Shown here in pieces: positions 29,486-40,001 of a DNA stretch of 54,584 nt. Both the position numbers and the translations under genes were made by a program. The notes below the pieces were generated by a model. That model was not told the origin of the DNA. It saw only the letters and a list, made by a program, of their open reading frames with translations, and searched no databases. The DNA is from Candidatus Falkowiibacteriota bacterium (GTDB taxonomy: Bacteria; Patescibacteriota; Patescibacteriia; JAACEG01), in the NCBI GenBank assembly GCA_018651725.1, contig JABIDK010000016.1, positions 1 to 54,584 of the forward strand, written 5' to 3'. Within the stretch, counting starts at the first letter, position 1. Each line of letters begins with the position of its first letter.

Positions 29486-30583
29486 TTATAATTTTGTTTC
29501 CAGTTTCTTTTCTCTTTTGAATCTATCTAAAGCGAGTTGAATTAACTTATCGATTAATTCTGAGTACTTAATTCCGCTTAATTCCCATAGTTTGGGATAC
29601 ATGCTGACTTTTGTAAATCCGGGGATGGTATTGATTTCGTTAACCACTAATTGATTATCTTTGGTTAGAAAAAAATCAACTCGTGCCATTCCTTCGCACG
29701 CTAAAACTTTAAATGTCTTAATGGCTAAATCTTGGATTCTTTTTACTGTTTCCTCTTCAAGTTTAGCTGGCATTTCCAGTTTTGCGCCCTCGCTGTCAAT
29801 ATATTTTGCTTCATAAGAATAAAAATCTTTTTGTGGTAAAACTTCTCCGATAACCGAGGCGATTGGATTCTCGTTTCCTAAAACAGAGCATTCCAACTCT
29901 CGACCCTTCACGCTTTCTTCCAATAAAATTTTACTGTCATATTTAAAAGCTTCTTCTATGCTTAAATCAAACTCTCCTTCGTTCTCAATTTTACTTACTC
30001 CAACCGATGAACCGGCGTTGGCTGGCTTTACAAAAATAGGCAGTCCTAATTTTTCTCTTGCTTGAACAAAATTTATTTTATCTTTTTTATGTGCTTCTAA
30101 AATCAAAAACTTAGCGATCGCGATATCACTATCTCGAAGTAATCTTTTAGCAATATCTTTATCCATTCCAGCCGATGAACCAAGCACACTTGGTCCAACA
30201 AAAGGAATATCTGCTAATTTCAATAAGCCCTGTATTGTCCCGTCTTCACCAAAGGTTCCATGCAAAACCGGAAAAACCACATCTAAACTTTTTAAAGATT
30301 TTCCATTTTCTAAACTTATCAGCTGGTTTTCTTTTTTACCCAAAACCAAATTAACAGGCAAACCATTGTCTTTTAATTTAATCTCTTTAGGGTCATCAGC
30401 ATTTTCCAAAAAATCATTTTCTTCATATAAAAACCACTCGCCTACTTTATTAATACCAATCAAAACAATCTCATATTTTTCTTTATCAGCTGCCTTAACG
30501 ATATTTTTAGCTGACTGAAGCGAAACCTCATGTTCGGCTGATTTTCCTCCACAAATAATCCCTACTTTTAGTTTTTGTGACAT
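29486..30583 (-). CDS. ddl: D-alanine--D-alanine ligase
   Basis: GGKSAEHEVSLQSAKNI, LHGTFGEDGTIQGLL, NEINTIPGFT. Confidence 0.96.
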   Translation of the reverse strand: MSQKLKVGIICGGKSAEHEVSLQSAKNIVKAADKEKYEIVLIGINKVGEWFLYEENDFLENADDPKEIKLKDNGLPVNLVLGKKENQLISLENGKSLKSLDVVFPVLHGTFGEDGTIQGLLKLADIPFVGPSVLGSSAGMDKDIAKRLLRDSDIAIAKFLILEAHKKDKINFVQAREKLGLPIFVKPANAGSSVGVSKIENEGEFDLSIEEAFKYDSKILLEESVKGRELECSVLGNENPIASVIGEVLPQKDFYSYEAKYIDSEGAKLEMPAKLEEETVKRIQDLAIKTFKVLACEGMARVDFFLTKDNQLVVNEINTIPGFTKVSMYPKLWELSGIKYSELIDKLIQLALDRFKREKKLETKL

Positions 30584-30767
30584 AAATTTATTTTAATGTA
30601 TATTAAAATGTATATTAAAATTATACTATATAAAGTAAAAATTACCAGCTTATTCTAACTCAAAAAATCGTTTATTTTTTTTCCTTTTAAAAATTAACTG
30701 GACAAAAAAGTATTAATTGTTACTATAAAAATATAAACAAAAAAATGTTCTTTATAGGAGGGCTACT

Positions 30768-30974
30768 GTGAATAAAAAATTAAGAAGCTTGATTGTTCTT
30801 GTTATTAGCGGAATTTTTGCTGGAATTATTGGTGTAGTATTAATGCCAGAAAAAAAGATAGGTACAATTGCCATCGTAACCTCAGCAGTAGTTGCTCAAA
30901 TTATTTGGGATTTTGTTATAAACCCCTATTTAGAAAAAAGAATGCCAAAAGCTGCTTTTATAAGACCCAGATAA
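30768..30974 (+). CDS. Small membrane protein (68 aa), monocistronic, GTG start
   Basis: SD ataggaggg-N7-GTG; two TMs; terminator follows. Confidence 0.55.
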   Translation: MNKKLRSLIVLVISGIFAGIIGVVLMPEKKIGTIAIVTSAVVAQIIWDFVINPYLEKRMPKAAFIRPR

Positions 30975-30999
30975 TAAAATAAAAAAACAACAAAGACAA

Positions 31000-31029
31000 A
31001 GCCCCTTCTCACTAAGAGAAAGGGCTTTA
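31000..31029. terminator. Rho-independent terminator
   Basis: AGCCCCTTCTCACTAAGAGAAAGGGCTTT. Confidence 0.7.
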
Positions 31030-31045
31030 AAAATTGTAAATAAAA

Positions 31046-33238
31046 CTAATTATCCCTATAAATCCTCAAGCTATTAGTTATAACTGTAATGCTCGATAAG
31101 CTCATAGCAATAGCAGCCATCATTGGACTAATTAATCCAGCGATAGCAAGAGGAATTGCCACCACATTATAGAAAAATGCCCAGAAAAGATTTTGCTTGA
31201 TAATTTTAAAGGTCTTTTTAGATAATTTTATAGCTTCAACTATTTTCCTAGGATCTCCTTTCATTAAAATAATATTCCCGGATTCTTTAGCAATATCGGT
31301 TCCTGCTCCCATGGCAATTCCAAGATCAGCTTGCACTAGCGATGGCGCATCGTTAATCCCATCGCCCACAAAAACAACTCGCTTGCCTTGCTCCTGCAAC
31401 TTTTTAATTTCATTTTGTTTTTCATGAGGTAATACCTCGGCTAAATAATTCTTAATGTTAATTTCTTTTGCTACCGCGCTAGCGGCAATTTTATTGTCCC
31501 CGCTAATCATAATCGGCTCTAGATTTAATTCTTTAATTTGTTCTATTGCTTCCTTGGCCCCTTCTTTAATTTCATCGGCTATTAAAAATCCACCAATAAT
31601 TTTATCTCCATGAACAAGAAAATTTATAGTTCCACCGGAATTACTGTACTTTTCTAAAATTTTTTTAGCCCAGCTTATATCTAAATTATTATTTTTAAGT
31701 AATTTAATGTTACCCAATAAAAGTTTTACCTTGTGTATTTTGCAAGCCCCGGCAATCCCCTGTCCGGAAATTTCTTCAAAGCCTTCAATCTCTGCAAACT
31801 GTATATCTTTATCCTTTATAAAATCATTAACCGCCTTTGACAAAGGATGCTCTGATAAATTAGCTAAAGACCCGCCTATTTTTAAAATATGTTTTTCTTC
31901 AAAATCATAATTTTCATTAACCAGAACCTCTTGAACTTTTGGCTCACCTTTAGTTAAAGTTCCTGTTTTATCTAAAACAACAACATCGATATTTTTTGCC
32001 TTTTCGAAACTCTCTCCGTTTTTAATTAAAATTCCTTTCCTGGCTCCAATGCTTGTTCCCACCATTACAGCTATTGGCGTGGCAATTCCAAGAGCACACG
32101 GACAAGCTATAATCAAAACCGCCACCCCGTTAATTAAAGCCAAAGGAAAATCTTTGCTTATAAAAAACCACCCTAGAAAAGATGCAATGGCAATTACAAT
32201 AACGATTGGTACAAAAATTGCCGAAATCCTGTCAGCTAACTTTTGAATTGGAGCTTTATAATATTGAGCTTCTTCAACTGTTTTAATAATTTGGGCTAAA
32301 ACTGTCCCCTCGCCCACCTCAGTTATTTTTATTTTAATAACTCCGTTTTCATTAATGGTTGCTCCAAACACTTTGTCTCCAACTTTTTTAGAAACCGGCA
32401 AACTCTCTCCGGTTAGCATTGATTCGCTTATGTTAGATTCACCTTCGATAACAACCCCGTCTAAAGGTATTTTTTCACTCGGCCTAACCAATAAAATATC
32501 ACCAACTTTTATATCATTAATTTCAATTTCAATTTCCTTGCCATCGCTTGTTATTAATTTTGCTTTTTTTACTCCAAGCTCCATTAATTTTTTCATAGCT
32601 TGGCTGGCTCGTCCCTTGCTTTTTAGTTCTAAATATTTTCCCAATAATATTAAAGTAGTAATTGAAGCCGCGCTTTCAAAATATACTTCCTGGCCTACAA
32701 ACATAGCATACAAACTATAAAAATAAGCAGTTAAAGTTCCCATGGAAATCAATGTATCCATGTTGGCTCTAAATCTTTTTAACTGCTCAAAAGCAACTTT
32801 ATGAAATTTCCAGCCCAAAAAGAAAACAATAATAAATGTTAAATCGTGCTGAATCCAATTAGTCAAACTTACTCCCCAAAACTCTCCCGGGATTTCCCAC
32901 ATAAAAAACATTCTTATTACTATTGGTAAAGACAAAATAACAGATAAAATAACTCTTAATCTTTCCTTTTTAACATTCCCGTTATGATCATATTCATGAC
33001 CACCGCTGTCTTCATGGTGATGACCTTCTTCTTGAATTCCGTAACCAGCCTTTACAATTGTTTCTTTTAATTTTTCACGGCTAACTCTATCTTCATCATA
33101 TTCAACAACTGCTTTCTCGGTTGCATAATTAACGTCAGCCATTTTTACGCCTTCTTGTTTTTGCAAATCATGAGAAATATTAACCGCGCAACTGGCACAG
33201 TGCATTCCCGTAATTTTAATTGTTTCTTTTTTAGACAT
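31046..33238 (-). CDS. copA: Copper-translocating P-type ATPase with N-terminal HMA domain
   Basis: [37 protein letters not shown]. Confidence 0.96.
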   Translation of the reverse strand: MSKKETIKITGMHCASCAVNISHDLQKQEGVKMADVNYATEKAVVEYDEDRVSREKLKETIVKAGYGIQEEGHHHEDSGGHEYDHNGNVKKERLRVILSVILSLPIVIRMFFMWEIPGEFWGVSLTNWIQHDLTFIIVFFLGWKFHKVAFEQLKRFRANMDTLISMGTLTAYFYSLYAMFVGQEVYFESAASITTLILLGKYLELKSKGRASQAMKKLMELGVKKAKLITSDGKEIEIEINDIKVGDILLVRPSEKIPLDGVVIEGESNISESMLTGESLPVSKKVGDKVFGATINENGVIKIKITEVGEGTVLAQIIKTVEEAQYYKAPIQKLADRISAIFVPIVIVIAIASFLGWFFISKDFPLALINGVAVLIIACPCALGIATPIAVMVGTSIGARKGILIKNGESFEKAKNIDVVVLDKTGTLTKGEPKVQEVLVNENYDFEEKHILKIGGSLANLSEHPLSKAVNDFIKDKDIQFAEIEGFEEISGQGIAGACKIHKVKLLLGNIKLLKNNNLDISWAKKILEKYSNSGGTINFLVHGDKIIGGFLIADEIKEGAKEAIEQIKELNLEPIMISGDNKIAASAVAKEINIKNYLAEVLPHEKQNEIKKLQEQGKRVVFVGDGINDAPSLVQADLGIAMGAGTDIAKESGNIILMKGDPRKIVEAIKLSKKTFKIIKQNLFWAFFYNVVAIPLAIAGLISPMMAAIAMSLSSITVITNSLRIYRDN

Positions 33239-33244
33239 ATAAAT

Positions 33245-34600
33245 TTATTGTATCACAAACTTACCCCAAATAATCTCTCTCCAGCAGCTGAATTTAATTT
33301 CTCCTGTTTCAGTTGGAGTAAACTCTAAAATATTTTTTCCTCTTTGCAGTTGTTTTTTGTAAAATCCATGCAAAATAATCTGGTCTGCCAAGGTATGAAT
33401 TACATCGTCTTTGACATCTATTATCCAGCGAACAGGCACACCTTTTTGAACAAAAAATGTGTTCGGCGAGTAGCTGTGGCCGGTTATGCTCATTTCAATT
33501 GTTTGATAATTTTTATTTTCATTATCTATAATAATATTATTTTGATTTTCTGTTTGTGGAGCAGAAAAAATATTGCGAACATCATAACCAAAAACAGATA
33601 AACTTCTATTTAATATAAACAAACCTAGAATTATCACTATAACGCCGGATATTTTTAACGCCTTTTTTATGATTGGTCCGCTTAAAAAAGATATAACACT
33701 GCCAAAACCAAACATTAGAGGAATTGTGCCAAGTGAATAAATAAACATTGCCAAAAATCCTTGAATAATATCCCCACTTGATAAGGCGTATAATTGCATG
33801 GCTTGAAGTGGTCCGCAGGGCATAAAGCCGGTTAAAAGACCTATCACAAGCGGTGCTTTTGGTTTTTTTGTGTTTTTATTACTAAAAATAAATTTAGCGA
33901 TAAAAGACGGGGTGCTAATCTTAATCTTCTTGAATAAACTAAATTCACTTAGTAGTGATAAACCCATTAATACCATGAATACTCCAGCAACCAAAAGAAC
34001 AAAACCGCTAAAGTGCGGGCTAATTGCAAAAAAAGATCCAACTCCACCCAAGACAGCCCCTGTTAAGGAATAAGAAATTAATCTTCCAAGATTATACTGA
34101 AAATGAGGAGATAAATTATTTTGTTTTTTATTCTTTGCTCCGCTATAGGCTGTGTATGCTGTTACAATTCCTCCACACATTCCAACACAGTGAAAACTGG
34201 TTAAAAGTCCAACAATAAAAATGAGTCCATAGCTTAAGTTTTTGTCATTTAGCCTGGAAAGGATTTCAAATAAACTAAAATGTTTAACCAAAAAATAAGC
34301 GCTAAAAAACAAAACCATCAAACCAATAGCTATTAGGAAATTATTAGCCGGCTTTTTATTTTTGCTAGCCAACGGATATTCTTCGCCTTTACTGTTAACT
34401 TTATAATTCAACCTTTCTATTTTTTCAAAAATTTCTTTTTCAGAAATTTTTTCTTCATCAAATTCAAGTTCACATTCTCCAGTTTGATAATCAACATTAA
34501 TACTGTTTACTCCTTCTAAGCTTTCTACATCACTCTCAATTAAAGTCTTACAGCTTCGGCAATGCATACCGTCAACTGCTATGTTTATTTTTTTTAGCAT
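33245..34600 (-). CDS. HMA domain + DsbD/SafE-like membrane domain (TauE/UreH-like) + C-terminal cupredoxin-like domain
   Basis: GMHCRSC; GLLTSFHCVGMCGGIVTAY, GLLTGFMPCGPLQAMQLYALSSG; EMSITGHSYSPNTFFVQKGVPVRWII..CWREIIWGKFVI. Confidence 0.85.
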   Translation of the reverse strand: MLKKINIAVDGMHCRSCKTLIESDVESLEGVNSINVDYQTGECELEFDEEKISEKEIFEKIERLNYKVNSKGEEYPLASKNKKPANNFLIAIGLMVLFFSAYFLVKHFSLFEILSRLNDKNLSYGLIFIVGLLTSFHCVGMCGGIVTAYTAYSGAKNKKQNNLSPHFQYNLGRLISYSLTGAVLGGVGSFFAISPHFSGFVLLVAGVFMVLMGLSLLSEFSLFKKIKISTPSFIAKFIFSNKNTKKPKAPLVIGLLTGFMPCGPLQAMQLYALSSGDIIQGFLAMFIYSLGTIPLMFGFGSVISFLSGPIIKKALKISGVIVIILGLFILNRSLSVFGYDVRNIFSAPQTENQNNIIIDNENKNYQTIEMSITGHSYSPNTFFVQKGVPVRWIIDVKDDVIHTLADQIILHGFYKKQLQRGKNILEFTPTETGEIKFSCWREIIWGKFVIQ

Positions 34601-34605
34601 AGTGG

Positions 34606-34878
34606 CTATTTATTATATAATTTAGTAACTTTTAAAATTTCCTCGGTCATTTGTTTTTTTAATTTTTCATTTTTTGACTGCATTGCATTTTTAAAACAAC
34701 TTTTCAAATGTCCTTCCATTAAAGATTCATGGGCCGAACGAAGAAGCCCAATTACAGCTAAATTCTGTTGCATAATATCAATGCAATATTCTTTCTCCTC
34801 GCTCATTTTAATAATTTTATCAAGCATCCCGCGAGCCTTTTTAAGGGCTATTAAAGATTTGTCTTTGTGGTCTTTCAT
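34606..34878 (-). CDS. csoR: CsoR-family copper-sensing repressor
   Basis: YCIDIMQQNLAVIGLLRSAHESLMEGHLKSCF (C-x-H-xxx-C sensor pattern). Confidence 0.88.
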   Translation of the reverse strand: MKDHKDKSLIALKKARGMLDKIIKMSEEKEYCIDIMQQNLAVIGLLRSAHESLMEGHLKSCFKNAMQSKNEKLKKQMTEEILKVTKLYNK

Positions 34879-34898
34879 AATTTTTTATTATTTATTAA

Positions 34899-34925
34899 GG
34901 TACCCCCACCCCAGGTAAAGGTGTA
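34899..34925. promoter_or_regulatory. Putative CsoR operator (G/C-tract)
   Basis: ggtacccccaccccaggtaaaggtgta, about 20 bp upstream of csoR. Confidence 0.5.
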
Positions 34926-34965
34926 TTTTTATAATAATAAAAAATAAAAATCGTGTCAAGCTCTC

Positions 34966-34994
34966 TGGACAATAATCAATAAAAAAGTTATAAT
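34966..34994 (+). promoter_or_regulatory. Sigma70-type promoter
   Basis: TGGACA-N17-TATAAT. Confidence 0.75.
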
Positions 34995-35031
34995 AAAACA
35001 AAACGCTCACTACAAGACAAGGAGGAGGGAA

Positions 35032-35223
35032 ATGACAAATGAATCAATGAATTTTATACATTTTTTGTTAGAAGCTGACGGAATCCCTTTAGTACTGGCG
35101 ATATTTATTTATTATCTCCTCAAACCACTAAAAAAACTTTCAAGGCTTGTTTTCCCTAAAAAAACAAGCCCAAAAACAAAGCAGAGGTTTAGTGATACAA
35201 AAATCAATATAAAAATCACTTAA
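35032..35223 (+). CDS. Small membrane protein (63 aa), monocistronic
   Basis: SD aaggaggaggg-N4-ATG, promoter and terminator. Confidence 0.55.
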   Translation: MTNESMNFIHFLLEADGIPLVLAIFIYYLLKPLKKLSRLVFPKKTSPKTKQRFSDTKINIKIT

Positions 35224-35238
35224 GCAGCCCTTTGTAAA

Positions 35239-35268
35239 AATCCGGACTTTATTAGCCCGGATTTTTTT
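35239..35268 (+). terminator. Rho-independent terminator
   Basis: AATCCGGACTTTATTAGCCCGGATTTTTTT. Confidence 0.8.
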
Positions 35269-35312
35269 CTTTCCTTGCAGTTTTAGAAAAAAAATTATAG
35301 AATAAAGACAAT

Positions 35313-35582
35313 ATGTTAAAAGATTTCAAAAAAGAATTAGAAAAAAATAATAAAATACATTTACAAATAAAAGTTAGTACTAAAAAGCCAAAAACAGAAA
35401 TTAAAGATTTAATGGAAAATAATACTATTAAAATAAATCTCTCTTCTCCTCCGGAAAAAGGTAAAGCTAATAAAGAGCTAATAAAATTTTTAAGCAAAGA
35501 ATTTTCTATTAAAGAAAATAATATTCAAATAATCTCAGGTAAAACAGATAAATTAAAATTAGTCAGAATAACAGACTTATAA
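35313..35582 (+). CDS. DUF167/YggU family protein
   Basis: [40 protein letters not shown]. Confidence 0.85.
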   Translation: MLKDFKKELEKNNKIHLQIKVSTKKPKTEIKDLMENNTIKINLSSPPEKGKANKELIKFLSKEFSIKENNIQIISGKTDKLKLVRITDL

Positions 35583-35583
35583 T

Positions 35584-36603
35584 ATGAATCAAGCTGATGA
35601 CAATCGGATAACTTCATCCCAGGGGAAAGAAGAAGATAAAACTTTTGATGTTTCTTTACGTCCAAAAAAATTAAGCGACTATGTTGGACAAAAAAAGATA
35701 AAAGAAAATCTGGAGATCTTCATGGAAGCTGCTCGGCGTCGCAACGAACCTATTGAACATGTTTTATTATATGGTCCTCCCGGTCTTGGAAAGACCACAT
35801 TGGCTCATATTATTGCTAGCGAAACAGGGAGCAGCATTAAAATTACCTCTGGTCCGGCTATTGAAAAAACCGGGGACTTAGCTGCTATTCTTACTAATCT
35901 ACAAGAAGGCGATATTTTATTTATTGATGAAATTCATCGTTTAAATAAAACTATTGAAGAAATTCTTTATCCAGCTATGGAAGATTATGCTCTTGATATT
36001 ATTATAGGCAAAGGTCCATCGGCCAGAACTCTCCGTCTTGAACTTCCTAAATTTACAATTATCGGCGCTACTACTAAGGTCGGTATGCTTTCTCACCCAC
36101 TTCGTGATCGCTTTGGAAATATTTATCGTTTAAATTTTTATGAACACGAAGACATTGAAAAAATAATTTTACGAAATTCAAAAATTTTGAATGTTACTAT
36201 AGAAGAAACCGCTACTAAAGAAGTTGCTAAACGCTCCCGTCGAACACCAAGAATTGCTAATCGTCTTTTAAAAAGAGTGCGGGATTTTGCCGAGGTAAAA
36301 GCAGACGGTATTGTCACAAAAAATATTTGCGATGACTCCCTAAATGCTCTTGAAGTGGACGAGTTAGGACTTGATGAAATTGATAGAAGAATCCTAAAAA
36401 CAATTATTGAAAAATTTGACGGTGGACCAATCGGATTAAATACTCTGGCTGCCGCCACCTTTGAAGAAACCGACACCATTGAAGAAATGTACGAACCGTA
36501 TCTAATGCAACTTGGTTTCCTACATCGCACCCCCAGAGGAAGAATAGCCACCGAAGACGCCTACCGACATCTGGGAATAGACCCACCAGATACCTTAATC
36601 TAG
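35584..36603 (+). CDS. ruvB: Holliday junction branch migration helicase RuvB
   Basis: [46 protein letters not shown]. Confidence 0.97.
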   Translation: MNQADDNRITSSQGKEEDKTFDVSLRPKKLSDYVGQKKIKENLEIFMEAARRRNEPIEHVLLYGPPGLGKTTLAHIIASETGSSIKITSGPAIEKTGDLAAILTNLQEGDILFIDEIHRLNKTIEEILYPAMEDYALDIIIGKGPSARTLRLELPKFTIIGATTKVGMLSHPLRDRFGNIYRLNFYEHEDIEKIILRNSKILNVTIEETATKEVAKRSRRTPRIANRLLKRVRDFAEVKADGIVTKNICDDSLNALEVDELGLDEIDRRILKTIIEKFDGGPIGLNTLAAATFEETDTIEEMYEPYLMQLGFLHRTPRGRIATEDAYRHLGIDPPDTLI

Positions 36604-36678
36604 TCGAAAGCCCATAAAGTCGAAAGTCGTAAAGCCCGTTGACTTTTGACTTTATAGACCTTATAGACTTTTGACTAA
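36603..36678. repeat. Imperfect inverted repeat built of AAAGTCGAAAGTC-type units
   Basis: TAGTCGAAAGCCCATAAAGTCGAAAGTCGTAAAGCCC..GACTTTTGACTTTATAGACCTTATAGACTTTTGACTA. Confidence 0.7.
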
Positions 36679-36683
36679 TCTTT

Positions 36684-36908
36684 ATGTCTTTCACCTTATC
36701 GTTATTACTTATTCCCTACTTTATTTTCCTAATAATCTTTTTTATTTTTGCTTTTTTTGCTCTTTATCACATCTTCCGTTTTGGATTTAAATCGTTTTTC
36801 AGTATGCTGATGATTTCTTTATTTTTTGCAGGATCTGCATTTATTTTACTTACATCGCTTGGTATAATATCACAGATAAACTGGAAACAAACCGTAACGT
36901 TATTTTAA
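36684..36908 (+). CDS. Hypothetical two-TM protein
   Basis: Hydrophobic ORF between ruvB and the PH-domain gene. Confidence 0.55.
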   Translation: MSFTLSLLLIPYFIFLIIFFIFAFFALYHIFRFGFKSFFSMLMISLFFAGSAFILLTSLGIISQINWKQTVTLF

Positions 36909-36919
36909 ATATATTTCAT

Positions 36920-37483
36920 ATGTTTACTTTAAATAAAATTCCACATCAACAAAAAGACGAGAAAGTAATTCTCGTTTTAAGAAGGCATTGGTTTATCCTT
37001 TTTAAATATTTAATTTTATTTTTAATTACTACTTTCCTGCCAATTGCATCTTATATTTTAATAAAAGATTCAGGCTTTATTATTTCGGGAGATTTTGCAA
37101 AGGCCTTAATTACAATTATTCTCAGCTCTTACTATCTTAGTATGCTACTTTTCTTTTTTACAGCATTTGTAGACTACCACTTGGATGTTTGGATTGTTAC
37201 TAACCACCGCATTTTAAATATTGAACAAAAAGCTCTTTTTTCTAGAGTAATTTCTGAATTAAAGCTGGAAAAAATCCAAGACATCACCTCTGAAGTACAC
37301 GGAATAATTCCAACTTTTCTTGACTACGGAGATGTTCACATCCAAACAGCTGGCTCAGCCAATAGATTTATCTTTAAACAAATACCAGCCCCGGCCCATG
37401 CGCGTAAAAAAATTCTAACTCTTTTAAAGCAAAGCAAACATTTTGAAAAAGTAATAGCAGGGAAAGATAAAATTTCAACTTAA
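36920..37483 (+). CDS. Bacterial PH-domain (bPH2/YdbS-like) membrane protein
   Basis: Two TMs then DVWIVTNHRILNIEQKALFSRVISELKLEKIQDITSEVHGIIPTFLDYGDVHIQTAG. Confidence 0.8.
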   Translation: MFTLNKIPHQQKDEKVILVLRRHWFILFKYLILFLITTFLPIASYILIKDSGFIISGDFAKALITIILSSYYLSMLLFFFTAFVDYHLDVWIVTNHRILNIEQKALFSRVISELKLEKIQDITSEVHGIIPTFLDYGDVHIQTAGSANRFIFKQIPAPAHARKKILTLLKQSKHFEKVIAGKDKIST

Positions 37484-37496
37484 GTTTATTTAGGGA

Positions 37497-38918
37497 CTAT
37501 CTAACAGATTTTAATAAGCTTTTTATATCTTCCCTAGAGTATCCCTTGATAATAAATAAAAATGTAGCGTAAAACAAACCTGCTAAAGGAACTATAAAAA
37601 TCCAACTAATAAATCCCTTTAAAAACACAACCATCGCAAACATTAAACTCGCTGTTATTATATTTTGAAGCATCCTGATTGAAAGTAATTTTTTATTATA
37701 TTTAATCACTGTGTTAACATAGTATAATCCTAAGCCAAACATAACGCCCTGACTGACAATTGAAGCAATAGCTGCTCCAGCCAAGTTATATTTTGGAATT
37801 AAAATTAAATTTAAAACAACATTTATCAACATCGCTATTCCCATATTAGTGGTGTTTCTTTTTTGCTTGTTTGAGGCGTTCAAAAGTGAGCCAATCGGAA
37901 AATACAAAAATACAAAAATAAGAGAAACAGCTAATAAATTTAACGGTAAAATAGAGTTAATAAATTCCGTCCCATACAAAGAAATGATTATTTCTTCTGA
38001 CAAAGAAATAGCCCCAAAACAAATTGGAACTGAAATAATCATTAAATAAATCATTGCTCGCTCAAAAGTTTCTTTTAATTTTTCTTTAGAGTGTTCAAAA
38101 TAATTACTCATTGCCGGATAAATTGAAGCTACAAAAGCCGACGGGATAAACTGTAAAGCAAAAACAAATTTATTAGCCACCCCGTACCAACCAACATAAA
38201 TATCCCCAGCCAGCTTGGAAAGTAAAATTGTATCGATGTGTGTATAAACTCTATTAAAAATCCCAGCCAAGAAAAATGGGGTTGCTATAACAAAAGCATA
38301 TTTAACAAATTTTTTATCTATTGTTAATCTGAATTTAATTCCAGAAACTCTTTTAGCTAATGTAAATGAATAAACTGCATTTAAAAAGCTGGAAAAAGCC
38401 AACACACCGATTAAAAGAGGAATAGACTTAACAGTTAAAACTATTATTCCACCTAAAATAACAGTGATTACTTGATATAAAATTATCCCCAGAGCCTCAA
38501 ATTTTAAAACTTGATGAGATCGAAGCAAAGCGTAAAAAGTCAAAGTTAAAGAATCAAAAAGCATCACAAGACTGGCTATATAAACAAGATTTTTAGTGAA
38601 GCTATCATAACCCATCAGATTAATAACAATAAAAATAGCAATCAAAGTAAAGACTGTAAAAATTAACTTTAAAGTAACGATATTATTAAAATACTTTTTT
38701 GCCTTTTCGTTATACTTCGCAACCTCACGAATTAGAATCGGGCTAAGCCCCATATCTACAAAAATAGAAAAAATCGTTGTAAAAGACAAGGCAAAAAAAT
38801 ACTTTCCAATTAATTCCGGGCCAATATTACGAGCAATTAAAGCAATATAAAAAAACGCCAAAATCTTTTGGAGCACAAAAGCAAAAGTTATATAAGCTGT
38901 ATTTCTGGCAATCGACAT
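37497..38918 (-). CDS. Flippase / polysaccharide biosynthesis (MATE/Wzx-like)
   Basis: About 14 TMs; GPELIGKYFFALSFTTIFSIFVDMGLSPILIREVAK. Confidence 0.88.
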   Translation of the reverse strand: MSIARNTAYITFAFVLQKILAFFYIALIARNIGPELIGKYFFALSFTTIFSIFVDMGLSPILIREVAKYNEKAKKYFNNIVTLKLIFTVFTLIAIFIVINLMGYDSFTKNLVYIASLVMLFDSLTLTFYALLRSHQVLKFEALGIILYQVITVILGGIIVLTVKSIPLLIGVLAFSSFLNAVYSFTLAKRVSGIKFRLTIDKKFVKYAFVIATPFFLAGIFNRVYTHIDTILLSKLAGDIYVGWYGVANKFVFALQFIPSAFVASIYPAMSNYFEHSKEKLKETFERAMIYLMIISVPICFGAISLSEEIIISLYGTEFINSILPLNLLAVSLIFVFLYFPIGSLLNASNKQKRNTTNMGIAMLINVVLNLILIPKYNLAGAAIASIVSQGVMFGLGLYYVNTVIKYNKKLLSIRMLQNIITASLMFAMVVFLKGFISWIFIVPLAGLFYATFLFIIKGYSREDIKSLLKSVR

Positions 38919-39004
38919 AAAAAATGTAAAAGTAAAAACGACCTTTAAAATCGTTTATCTTATTATACTAATAATAATATTTAAAAACAAGGTTAAGTTT
39001 GACT

Positions 39005-39079
39005 AAAAGCCTTACCAGGAAAACCGGTAAGGCTTTTTTTATTTCAAAAACACCGCAAATTGCGGTGTTTTTGAAATAT
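39005..39079. terminator. Two consecutive hairpin terminators
   Basis: GCCTTACC..GGTAAGGCTTTTTTT and palindrome ATTTCAAAAACACCGCAAATTGCGGTGTTTTTGAAAT. Confidence 0.85.
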
Positions 39080-39090
39080 GTAAAATAAAT

Positions 39091-39624
39091 TTAACGTTTT
39101 GACCATTGTGGGGCTCTTCTGGCTCTTTTTAGGCCTGGTTTTTTTCTTTCTTTTATGCGAGAGTCACGAGTTAAGAAGCCTTGTTTTCTGAGTGGTTTTC
39201 TGAAATTTGGATTGATTTCAAGTAAGGCCCTAGAGATACCGTGTCTGATGGCTTCGGCTTGTCCGATTTTTCCGCCGCCAGCTACCTTTGCCCAAATCTT
39301 TAATTTATCTCCTTGTCCGACTACTTTTAAAGGCGAAAGAATAATGTCTTGCACATCAGTGGTTGGAAAATATTCTTTAATATCTTTTTTATTAACTTCA
39401 ATTTCTCCTTCTCCTTTTTTATAAAGACGAACTTGAGCTGAAGCACTTTTTCTTCTTCCAACTGCGTAAATATACTCTTTCTTATTTTTTTTAATAGCGC
39501 CTTCTTTAGACTCTTCTGTGTCGTCTTTTTCAGCTGTTTCTTCTACTTGCTCTTTTTTTTCATCTTTAATAACCTCTTCTTCAGTTGTTGTTTCTTCTTT
39601 TTTAATTGTTTTTTCTTCCGACAT
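39091..39624 (-). CDS. rpsI: Ribosomal protein uS9 with acidic N-terminal extension
   Basis: YAVGRRKSASAQVRLY, GISRALLEINPNFRKPLRKQGFLTRDSRIKERKKPGLKRARRAPQWSKR. Confidence 0.97.
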   Translation of the reverse strand: MSEEKTIKKEETTTEEEVIKDEKKEQVEETAEKDDTEESKEGAIKKNKKEYIYAVGRRKSASAQVRLYKKGEGEIEVNKKDIKEYFPTTDVQDIILSPLKVVGQGDKLKIWAKVAGGGKIGQAEAIRHGISRALLEINPNFRKPLRKQGFLTRDSRIKERKKPGLKRARRAPQWSKR

Positions 39625-39638
39625 AATTTAATATAAGT

Positions 39639-39989
39639 CTAGCTTTTAAAGCTAAGTCTTTTTATCATTTCTTTTCTTAATTTATTTTTTGGTAACATTT
39701 TATAAACCGCTTTTTTCAAAACTTCACCGGGATTTTCTTTAAAAACATCGCCCATTACTTTTTCTTTAAGCCCGCCCGGGTAACCTGAATATTTATAATA
39801 TTTTTTTTGATCCAATTTTTTTCCGGTAAATTTTAAATTCTTAATGTTTTCTATCTCCACAAAACTGCCTTTATCTTCATTATAAACAAAGTCAGGTTTA
39901 TTTTTCCCACGTAAAAGATTAACAACTTCTGTTGCTACTCTTCCAGGACTTCTATCGCTAACATCTATTTTGTAAGTTTTTCTTTCCAT
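39639..39989 (-). CDS. rplM: Ribosomal protein uL13
   Basis: GRVATEVVNLLRGKNK, YYKYSGYPGGLKE, KAVYKMLPKNKLRKEMIKRL. Confidence 0.95.
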   Translation of the reverse strand: MERKTYKIDVSDRSPGRVATEVVNLLRGKNKPDFVYNEDKGSFVEIENIKNLKFTGKKLDQKKYYKYSGYPGGLKEKVMGDVFKENPGEVLKKAVYKMLPKNKLRKEMIKRLSFKS

Positions 39990-40001
39990 AAAATATTTAA
40001 A

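Noticed and set aside
32355-32720. 121-aa + strand ORF
   Set aside because: Antisense to copA; shadow ORF.
36138-36551. 137-aa minus ORF
   Set aside because: Antisense to ruvB; no recognizable domain.
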